Source: Armillaria gallica
Lineage: Eukaryota > Basidiomycota > Agaricomycetes > Agaricales > Physalacriaceae
NCBI GenBank assembly: GCA_037576215.1
Contig: JBANDB010000007.1
Coordinates: 4,991,001-5,055,000 of the forward strand
DNA: 64,000 nucleotides
Direction: 5' to 3'
In this document: positions 55,280 through 64,000 of the stretch, in pieces
How positions within the stretch are numbered: position 1 is the first letter of the stretch
Layout: each line of letters opens with the position of its first letter
The notes under the pieces: model-generated
Databases searched by the model: none
What the model saw: only the letters and a program-made list of their open reading frames with translations
Told to the model about the DNA's origin: nothing
Translations under genes and position numbers: made by a program

Positions 55280-56310
55280 TTAGAAAATACATATTCATAC
55301 CGACTATATAGTCTACATACCAGGTGAACCATGCGCGACGAAAAGAACATGATGATGGTACGTGGCAGAAGAGAAAAAATGTGAGAAAGTACCGGACCGT
55401 TGTTTCGTACTGCGTTTCGACCTTCGTCCGATAAAACCGATATTTGAAATATGGAAAGAATCGGGGAGCCGGCTTCCGCCGCTACTGGTCTTTAGACCCA
55501 TGTCCTGCGGCAGCGCAAAGACCAATGACGAATACATCTCTCCATCCCAACATAAAGAGGCACTTTGATATATGGATGCGTGTACGGTTGACAACTATTT
55601 CTGCTCAAGAATGGTCTTATGACGCTGAGTTGAATAATAGTAGGCAAGGACTGAAGGTTTCGAAGTGGTCCCAAATCATGGTGGTTGGCGGTGCTTATGT
55701 AACATAACTGACACCATTTTTGGGAATGTACCTGCCTTATATAGGAGTCACGTGACTGTGTTTCACTTTTTTGAGGCCGAAAATTTCTAATCTCGACGTA
55801 GAGCTTAGTGGAGCACATGGTGTATTCTTTAGTATTGTCCTTTGCATATTATAGTGTTTTTGAGACTAAATCTTATCTCAAAAGATTGTAGTTAGAAAAG
55901 TTGTATTTTTGTTTGTCTGCACTATGATCGAGTGTCGGAAGGTGATGAAATGCACTGTAATTGGCTGAAATTTCGTGGTGTGTGCTAAAAATACTTATTC
56001 GGCCCGGGTAACCCGGGCATGCTGCGCGGGTCATCCCGAAAAGTTTTTTTCCCAACTCTCCCTTCACCCCCGTCGTCGCTCTGGATGCATATGGTTAGTA
56101 CCTCCTCCCCTTCATTATCCTATGATGCACAAAAGTCTATTTTGATCTTTCATGAGATTACCTTTATTTCTACAACGGTATCTGAATACCATTCTACCAA
56201 TCTGGTCCTCTTCTGTCTTCGTCTTGCTGACTGCACGATTTCTTTTTTCAGGTATCGAGATGGGGAAGTCGGCCGTAAATTATGATGATAGTACACCCCA
56301 ATACATTCCA
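55280..56310. other. Intergenic with a perfect 17-bp palindrome
   Basis: GCCCGGGTAACCCGGGC at 56002-56018 is a perfect palindrome around one central base. 55755-55800 is a possible copy of the short repeat at 49204-49245. No gene supported. Confidence 0.4.
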
Positions 56311-56760
56311 TTAATACGATAATCTGCAAGTCAAGAACGCCCACATGTCCGCGAACATCCCCCTCTGCTCCTGCTCCAATGTCAGTTGACTAGGAGACTC
56401 CAGGCCATAGATGCCGTTTGTGGTGTATGTGACGGAGTACCAGTTTTCATTGTAGTCGGAATCGGAATCGGAATCGGAATCGGAGCTCTTCGTCGAGGGT
56501 GGTTTCGTTACTGTGTGCAGTGAGTACTACCATACAGACGAATTGTAGAAAATGCACATACTTGATGGTGGTGCTTTCGTCACGGTCCCGTAATCCGACT
56601 CCTTCCGCTGAGCTAGCTTCCCCGAGCTCTTTCCCTCAGCTGCCAACTAGTAAGAAAGCTGCGCGCACAAAGCGGTGAAGACGCACTACTGGGCATTGGT
56701 TCCCCGAGCAAGCTAGCTTGTAGTCATAGATCGTCAGTCGGAAGGTGGGGCTCAGTCAAA
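56311..56760 (-). CDS. Putative small protein with Ser-Asp repeat
   Basis: Three possible exons: a 5' piece ending ...LTIYDYKLACSGNQCP (about 56760-56695), a middle one LAAEGKSSGKLAQRKESDYG with TVTKAPPS, and a last one TKPPSTKSSDSDSDSDSDYN, ENWYSVTYTTNGIYGLESPS, LEQEQRGMFADMWAFLTCRL, stopping at 56311. Splice sites GTAGTG/TTACTAG and GTATGT/GCACACAG keep phase. No start codon is visible in the 5' piece, so the gene is incomplete or broken. The Ser-Asp run comes from a (CGGAAT)n microsatellite at 56456-56484. Function unknown. Confidence 0.35.
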
Positions 56761-58946
56761 GGGGAAGGGAAGGGAGCTCAAAGTGGCTTATAAAAGGAGA
56801 GGCACTCTGGACCCGTGGGCCGGCGGATCTATTGAACCTCCCAAACGGGTCCTAAATAAAAAGAGAAGCGGCGTTTTCCAGACTGAGCTCGTGCAATCTG
56901 TCCATTACTAGACGCGCGCTGTTCTGATACACTGGTTGCTTGTAAGTATACAATATATATCGTCATGGTATTCGTACTGTTCGGAAATAGTTCTAACAGC
57001 TGCGGTAATGGTAACATCGCCCAACGAATCCAAAAGGTCCTATGGGATCAGGGTCCATTATCAGTGTAAAACGGGCCATGATATTGGACGCAAAGAGCTC
57101 CTCGCGGTAAAAGCCGAAAATACGACAGCGAAGGGCTTCCATGGCGTAATATTATTGCAAAAATGACAAGATAACTTGGACTCTTCATGACCGCCCAAGC
57201 TCTCATGGCTTTAACGAAGAGTCAGCTGGTTGACCAGTCCGCGTGTTGAGCGTTGCAAGAGTGGGCTGGAACAGTGATGTGGTATTCCTGAAGACAAGGA
57301 ATCGCTAAGCCGGGCTTCCTTAGTGGACGGAAGGTGAACTCGAGGAATGAATCAGAACACGGGGCGAGGGAGCGCCGCTTGCCAGGGCCCAGTAGCAAGG
57401 CGAGTCTGTTCCACGTGCGTTACGTTACTACAAGCAAACGGGTCTTCAATATCAGACATAAAAATCCGAAAATGTGGCTCTTCCGACGAGCGCATCGACG
57501 AAATGCTAGCACCCAAACGACCGTTACCGGTAACACACATACCGTGGCCAACTTTTGAAACGCCACCCCTTCCAGGCTTTTCAGAAGGCGACGGGTACGG
57601 ATCTGAGTTTACCAACGTTCGTTCAGCAGAAATCCCTCGACGGCCGGTTCGAACGATTCCCCGCAGCAGATCCATACATTCCTTGTACCATGAGAATATA
57701 TGCGCGGTTTCTGCGATGCGCCCGGGGGGAGAGAGGCTGCTTTTGCTATCTAGTTGGCTGAAAAAGGCCTTGATCCATGATGCAAGCAAATGTTGTTGAG
57801 GGCATATGAAGCAAAAGCTCTGGGGCTAGCAAGCCGTAGGAAAGGAAAGGCAGGTAGTGTTATAGAGCCAAGTGACAGGACCTTCAAAGGTTGACAACGG
57901 GACCGTCGATTCGAATTTCGGTTCCTCCGTGACACAACGCGTCCAGGTACCTGAGAAGTAAGCAAAGAGCCTGGTCAGTCGAATGGACAACGACTGGCAG
58001 CATCCAAACTAAAAATCACGAACCATTACTGTTTTGTTTCTGGCGAAGTTTGCAAGATGTCATTACTATCGCGTCAGGACTAGTACTCAGGATGGACTCT
58101 TAGTCAGTTGCTGTGAGTGATTATACTTGCTTACACCTCGAAATTTACTCAGTGCAAGCCTAGTAACGCGCGCGGTGGCCGTAGTAGGATAGATCTAGTA
58201 CTTACTTCGTATACATCCAAGGAAGGTTTTTGAGAATTATTATAACTCGAACTGGAAATTCCCGGGTCCGAGTGGTAAAAGATTGACTTTCGTTCGACCA
58301 CTATGCCCTAAACACTTCCTTTTTCCATGATGACGCACATCCAGCCTTCACATTTCTGAACAGGCAAGGCAGCACACGCACTCAGAATGACAGATAACTT
58401 CTATGGCATATGTCGCGACACCCTGATACGTAAAGCGTTTTATGTGAAAACTATAATTTGCATTTGTCATTGATTTGTCATTAGCATTTCAGTGCTTTTG
58501 AGTGGTCAACCGGTCATCACTCATGCGTCATAGACGACGGTGCGCGAATTTTAGTCAATAGTGACGCGTAATTATTATGTAATAGACGTCCCGTCCAATG
58601 TATGGGCTTAAGGCTCAGCCGATTTTAGTCAAATACTATTATGTGCTTTATTGTTAATCACTATAGAAGTATGTCAAACAAATTTGAGTGCTGGTGAGGC
58701 AAAGCTCATGACTTGCGATATTTGACCAAACTTACAGCCGGCGTACGTTGAATATGTAAGACGGATGACCTATTTGTACGCTGCCATTACAACACCATCC
58801 ACAGTCAGCAAATACAATAACTCAAGCTGATGATAATACAACCTCCTTGCTTGCGAAAAGCTGGTCAAAAGGGTCGACTAATCTCAATACATGCCTTCAA
58901 ATCCCTATATCGTACATTGACATCCCCCACACCAATGGAATCTGCT
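56761..58946. other. Long stretch without a supported gene
   Basis: Opposed open frames of similar length around 57350-57800 on both strands suggest compositional bias rather than coding. A plus-strand TATAAAAG lies at 56789-56796, but no convincing coding sequence follows it. 57970-58850 is AT-rich and stop-rich. Confidence 0.4.
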
Positions 58947-60227
58947 TCAGAGCCTCGACCGTGAAGGTCCAGCCCGCACCCCAATGGTGCCCAATACATC
59001 ACAGATCGTCTCCGCCAGTAAATCGGGCTTCTCTTGCACAATCATGTGTCCCGCACCTCTGACACGCGTTACAGAGGCGACATACCGGCCTTGCGACGCA
59101 TCAATGAGGCAGTCTTGGAAGTAATCCGGGCTAGTACGGAATCAACAACGATGAAAAGACCACAAAGAAGAGTAGGCTCACACTAAATCATTATGTGTCC
59201 CCCAGATAACATGCACTGGCACGGCGTGACAGACCTTTGCAACCTCAGTCGTTGCCTCGAAATGTCCATCAACATCTGGGTAGGACATGGCTTCTTGTTT
59301 TCTATCACACTTGAGGGCGACTCCGCCTTGGTGGTGATCTCGTAGTCCGTGTTTCTAGGAAGCCGTTGAGCTTCAGACAATATTAGTACTAAATCCATTA
59401 CTCACGACATAGATATCCAGGACTTTATTATCCCAGACTCTCCATGGAAATCTCCCGGAGAGCCAGCTGCGCGCATCATCCCTACTTGCCCACCGATCCC
59501 GTCGAATACTCGTTGCACATACGGCACCCTCCATCGTCGCCATACGGTCGGCAAAGTGAGCTCGGAAAACATCCTCCGTGATCATAGTGGGCTCGATGAG
59601 AACCAAGCCAGTATATACAGGGGTTCTCTGGGTTGTCAGCATCCTTGAATGATGATATCAGCTTCGGTCTCAAGGGGTATAGACGACATGACTTGCATGG
59701 CTCCGGCTCCGGCTGAATGGCCCAGTGCGACTATCCGGTGCCCTCTCATCCGAGGCGAACGAACGAATGAGGCGATCGCAGGGGCCCATTCGCATATAGC
59801 TATCACCCTGTTTTAGTATGGGACCAGCAAAGGAAATGATAACGGGACGTACAAACTCCTTCAGGCCGCTCCCTCAGCGCGCGCTCGTTCAGCACCGCAG
59901 CGTCGCCGTGATTCTGCCAGTCAAAAGCCCATGCTTCACGTATTCTATGCCTCGGCAATTTGACTTCTTGGAGATCGAAAATTCGTTCGATAGTGGGCTC
60001 CCATTGTTCTTTGTCTGCGACGTGAGGATAGGTAAAGAGACCAGGAGTAACGATGAAGAACGAAACTCACGAGATCCGATGCAATGAGCAAATATTAGGG
60101 TGAGCCCGTCGATGTTTTCCTTGTTGGCGCCTGGAATTCTGTATCTCCTTGCCGTCATCTTCAGTGCCGGTCCTTTTCGACCGTCAATAGGTGGTACGCC
60201 ATCCAAAACAAAGCGCTCGCTGTACAT
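58947..60227 (-). CDS. Alpha/beta hydrolase (AB hydrolase-1 type)
   Basis: Multi-exon minus gene from ATG 60227 to TGA 58949-58947. Order: MYSERFVLDGVPPIDGRKGP, LTLIFAHCIGSHKEQWEPTI (first strand with the HCIGSH oxyanion region), HRIREAWAFDWQNHGDAAVL, AIASFVRSPRMRGHRIVALG then HSAGAGAMQ with the nucleophile Ser in GHSAGA. LVLIEPTMITEDVFRAHFAD follows as part of the cap, then VPVHVIWGTHNDLVPDYFQD, where Asp of HND is the likely acid, and VRGAGHMIVQEKPDLLAETI with the catalytic His. An intron between GAMQVM and MLTTQR (GTCGTC donor, ATTCAAG acceptor) restores the frame. Resembles epoxide-hydrolase or esterase-like fungal proteins; substrate unknown. No signal peptide. Confidence 0.75.
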
Positions 60228-62551
60228 GCTGGCTGTCGTTGTCAGGTAATGTGGATGAAGTATCTGTGGCAGGAAACGGAGACGAAGAGTGAATCCATGG
60301 CATATATTATAGCGTTTCCAGAGTCAAAGTGACGGTTCGAGTGAAGGTTACGCGCCTTCTGGAACTCCAACTCCGATTACCAGAAAGGCAGCAACCCTAA
60401 CCCTACGCAACACCGTTACTCTTTCCCAACTACCACATTCTTCTCGAACAAATGCAACGGGGGTAATAGCCGTACTGAATTTCGTACAGAAAAATAATAG
60501 GAATGCCATTCTAGCGCTTGCTCGTCTCTGGTTTGGTGTCTCTCGAACTGGCCGTGGCAGCCTGACACGCTGATCCATTACAGAGGCTGATAGCGCGCTA
60601 TACTGGGCTCTTCAATCGTGACGATCCGTAGTTCTTACACGAATGCATGCGGCTTCCAAGCGGTGGACGTTCTTCAACTCATTCCCCAAGGATATACTAC
60701 GAGATATCCTCAACGTCCTCGGGCTGACTCGCAGTCATTCTGCGTACTCGCTATCTTTGCCCGTCTACGTCCATAGTGTATTCTCTCCACTGCCAGATGT
60801 GGTTAGTGCCGGCGGCGCCTGTCTGAGCACCTGCTTCTTCGTCATACTGTACAGCGCATCCTCGGACCTGGAATCCTGCAGCCACAAGAAGCGCGGGATA
60901 TGTGTCACTTTAATGTGCCAGCCGCATTCTCGACGATGGGAGCTCATCAAACCGTGAAATTCCAGACGCACTTCAGGAACTGCCAATGTTCCCACCTAGA
61001 GTCGTTGGACATTCCATATTATAAGTGTCTCCAGGATGTGACTCAGTTCCGCTGAGCGCCTGTACTGATCAGCGCACAACTAGTCGGCGGTGAGTCTCTT
61101 CCACTTCTCTCATAGCCTGGCCCAGGTTGTACCACAATATATAATCGGCTTCTCATGAAGACCCCCGATCTTGATTCCACTCGGTGTTTTGGAATTTCAT
61201 CCGTCTGCTCCTCTTCGGAAGTCCCGTTTCCTTCCAGCGGCGGTAGACATCTTCGTGGTTCATGGGACTCTCCTCGAGTTCTGGAGCCAAGCCATATCTT
61301 TTCATCTCGGCTTCTAAATTCATCATCGGTGGCGGTCTCTAGAACTCGGCTTGTAAATTCGCCGCGCGAAGAGAACGGTGGTAGACTCATCTCCCGCATC
61401 TGAACGTCATTTCTCCTCTTCTCTTCTCTCATTCGTTGTTTTTTAGTACTTACTGGGGCTGTTAGAATCATTAAGTAGATATTCAGAGTGGTACTCGTCT
61501 GTACGTCATCACATCTAGTCCTCCGGTCACAAATAATTTCTAGGCGGCTGATATCATTGCACTCTCGTTCATGAGCATTTATAAAGGAACGACGAACATT
61601 GCATCCTGGACATCTTTGAGGAATGGAAGAACAGATGTCATCATGTATTCCAGCAAAAATCTTCTCAGGCATATATTATAACAGGCATTTACCAGCGACG
61701 GAGGTACCAGTTCGGATCTTGTTCTACATGCAAAGGGGTAGCAGAAATGGTTCATTCGCGTCGGCTCTAGAATAGTTGAAGGATGGCCTCACAAAATCGG
61801 ATGTTTCGTAGAAGAGAAGCTGGGAATATTACAGGCATACTAGCCGTCGCGAACTGACAAAGAGAAACTTTACGCCCAGATATGGAGGAAAGAAACTAAG
61901 TATGTTCTCAACTTGGAGTACTGAAGCAGGGCAACTTGGCAAAAACTACACTGTATATTATGACGTCAATAATAACATGTATGATTTCTATCGGCTGTAT
62001 CTATGTAGTGAAATCAAACAAACTTCTAGTACCTCGTAACAACCTCGCAAAGTGATACTTACTGTTGATTCTGATTGGACGTGGGTAGGAGACGGTCCGA
62101 AGGTTCCGCGGACTTTCCCGGCATAAAGCCTCCCGGCCCGAGGTCCGCTTTGTTTTCGAACTTGCATGCCGTCTCCCTTATTCCCTCTCGCAGTGGCTCT
62201 ATCGACGCGTTTTTTGGTCGACTAACTGGTGGATTTTAGCTGTGGTATAGAGAAAGGTCCTTATATGTATGTCGTTCTATCTCTTCTTCTCAAGCAAGCG
62301 CTCATTTCTCCAAAGTCGCTCTGAAAGAGAGCTACCAGTGGTTTGACTTTCTTCTTTGAAATCTCTTTATTACGGGGTTTGGGGTGAGATAAAGCCATTT
62401 AAATGCCATTGTGGTGAACCTGTGCGACAAATTGTGAGTCGAAGCACACGTTATTTGTGGCACTGATATTTAGTGGTACCCGTCCAGGCTCTTTGAAAGG
62501 AGATTCGCAGATATATCCCACAAAGCGCTCACTCTACATCGCGAGGCTGAT
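60228..62551. other. Intergenic, with a second telomere-repeat motif and one open frame
   Basis: AACCCTAACCCTA at 60393-60405 lies about 170 bases upstream of the hydrolase start, recalling the motif in the CWC15 promoter. A 209-codon minus-strand frame (61043-61672) has Cys/His pairs (PQRCPGCNVR, NAHEREC) but an internal GTAAGT and opposing plus frames; I do not call it a gene. The rest holds nothing recognisable. Confidence 0.35.
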
Positions 62552-64000
62552 ATGGACGTCACCCCCGATACATCTGTGGCCATGGATATCGATAACTTGG
62601 AGGATGAAATACCTTCGTCGTCACCAGACAACAGCGGTCATGCTCTATGGAAGGCATCACAAACTCCCAACGTCGCACTTCGCGATCTTATCGTAGAGTC
62701 ATCAGAGAGTCTAACTTATCCCGGTATGGTCGCTTTCATACGAGAGATTTGAGTAGCTGACGTTCCTTAGCTCTTAATAAACACGTCCCCAGGTGGGATG
62801 GACCCAGTTCCCCTCAAGAGCGTCGAAAATCAGCCCCATATAACGTGAGGCATCGACCTCCTCCACGACGGTCAGCATCGACTACAACGCGGCATGTCAC
62901 TCCTACATCTACCAATCTGTCCGGTGCCATACCCACACTATTCAATCTCATCGAAAAGGTCCAGAGCGCAGATTCTGGTGACGAAAACTCGGAGCAGGTT
63001 TCTGCGCCAAAGGCGAAGACGAGGCGAAGGGAGAAGGTTGTGACAGGAAGAAAAGCCGGGCGTAGCTCCATGCTTCCGCTCCCTGCCTCAAAAGGAAAAG
63101 GAAACGAAAAAGAGCGACCGCAGGATTCTTATAAAGACGTTAATAAGAGACGTCGGAGCAGCGCATTCGCCGCCCCAATCCCCCCTTTGTTGACTTCCTC
63201 TTCGAAGACAACATTTTCGGATGTTTCTATGCTCGATGTTAGTTCAGACAATATGGGTGTCGAACACCCAGTTCTGGCACCACCTCCACCCCCTTTGTTA
63301 ATGCCCACTCGAAATGAGAATGCTTCGGGACGCAGCAGAACGTCGCCGGACAGCGACGTCCCAGAGCGTCCAGCGTCGAGCTCAGGGAAAGCACATGGCA
63401 AACGGCCATCTGCTCCATCCAGGGTAGTCGAAACCACTTTCTCAAGCAACGATGTTACACACGTTGCGCCTATTTCACCTCCGGAGGCACCCTCGAGACC
63501 AAAGACGACATCTCAATGTCGATTGGGCGACGGCGAGAAGGCGACGGCTTGCTTGCCCTTAAAGGCAGATAAAGCTCCTTCCGGACCAAGCAAGTGTTCG
63601 TCGACCCGGAATCTCAGATCTTCGTCGTCTGTTAGTCGAACAGAAGTCATCAGGCAAGCGCTCGAAGGCAATAGGGACGAAGGTCAACCACCCTCGGTTT
63701 CCATTAGGCAAGGCAGCCGTTCGTCCAGTCGAGGCGTGACGCCTCAACCCACTCTTTCATCTAACGGAAGCCGTCCCTCCACCTTTGTGGCGTCGTCACG
63801 ATCTATATCCCGGCAACCTCCATCCCAACCACCAGTGGCAACTCAACCGAAACCCCCAGGCACAGACCCTTGTCATCGTCCTCCCCCTCAGCTGGGTATG
63901 GGCGTGCGTCGAGTCAGTTCGGCGCCGACAGCTCAGCTTGCAAATAGGCCGTTACCTACCCACCAGAAGGGGTTTAAGCCGCCGCTTCTCTCTGGAACTC
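62552..64000 (+). CDS. Large disordered nuclear-type protein, 5' part
   Basis: Exon 1 62552-62723 (MDVTPDTSVAMDIDNLEDEI, PNVALRDLIVESSESLTYP), intron 62724-62771 with a CTGAC branch, then exon 2 open from 62772 to the window end. Exon 2 begins LNKHVPRWDGPSSPQERRKS and is Ser/Pro/Arg/Lys-rich throughout, with basic clusters (KAKTRRREKV, NKRRRSS) that look like nuclear localisation signals. It includes TLFNLIEKVQSADSGDENSE and near the end HQKGFKPPLLSGT; KxFKPP-like motifs occur in recombinase-binding proteins, but one short match is weak. More than 465 residues are visible and the protein continues beyond base 64000. Family not recognised. Confidence 0.6.

Noticed and set aside
56961..57070. 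Short ORF after a TATA box as a mating pheromone precursor
   Set aside because: The 36-residue peptide lacks the C-terminal Cys-aliphatic-aliphatic-x motif that such precursors need.
57347..57799. 150-codon ORF and its 145-codon opposite-strand partner
   Set aside because: Equal open frames on both strands without any motif are expected from base composition.
61043..61672. 209-codon minus-strand ORF with Cys/His pairs
   Set aside because: Pairs do not form a known zinc-finger spacing, a strong GTAAGT lies inside, and the tail is low complexity; kept only as a note.

Overview
The window is nuclear DNA of a filamentous basidiomycete, most likely an Agaricomycete. Coding genes are cut by many short GT-AG introns of about 42-65 bases with clear CTRAY branch sites, there are no operons, and the gene families are typical of mushrooms: a membrane-anchored copper radical oxidase, MYND-finger proteins, a kinase-like protein with a HGD..N loop, F-box proteins, a Kre6/Skn1-type N terminus and a Helitron remnant. 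No tRNA, rRNA or CRISPR was found.

Layout. 0-18 kb: 3' end of a copper radical oxidase, an 18-exon amino-acid/choline-type permease, two tandem MYND paralogues that both carry lesions, a Kre6-like N terminus without its catalytic domain, a gene-poor stretch, and a kinase-like gene. 18-24 kb: a 68-residue gene, then a head-to-head pair, an RluA-type pseudouridine synthase (minus) and the splicing factor CWC15 (plus), whose short shared promoter holds a telomere-repeat motif; CWC15 needs one extra base to read through. 24-36 kb: accessory DNA with a duplicated block (25.7-26.4 and 32.5-33.1 kb), a solitary USP-like protease, an F-box gene plus an F-box fragment, two related small helical-protein genes and a two-pass membrane protein. 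37-49 kb: housekeeping block with a very long disordered RING-H2 protein, a small coiled-coil protein, a secreted hydrophobic protein, a BEM46-type hydrolase, UBC13 and a glycolipid transfer protein. 49.7-53.3 kb: a Helitron coding remnant interrupted by a 1,525-bp inverted-repeat element flanked by a perfect 9-bp target duplication. 53-64 kb: several unrecognised genes, an alpha/beta hydrolase and the start of a large disordered protein that runs out of the window.

The genes do not form a pathway. The two most informative signals are the nested transposon with its intact target duplication, and the unusual exon structure of several genes (coding exons of 4, 10, 12, 14, 15 and 18 nt). Single-base lesions recur even in a normally essential gene, so base-level errors in this assembly are a real alternative to pseudogenisation.
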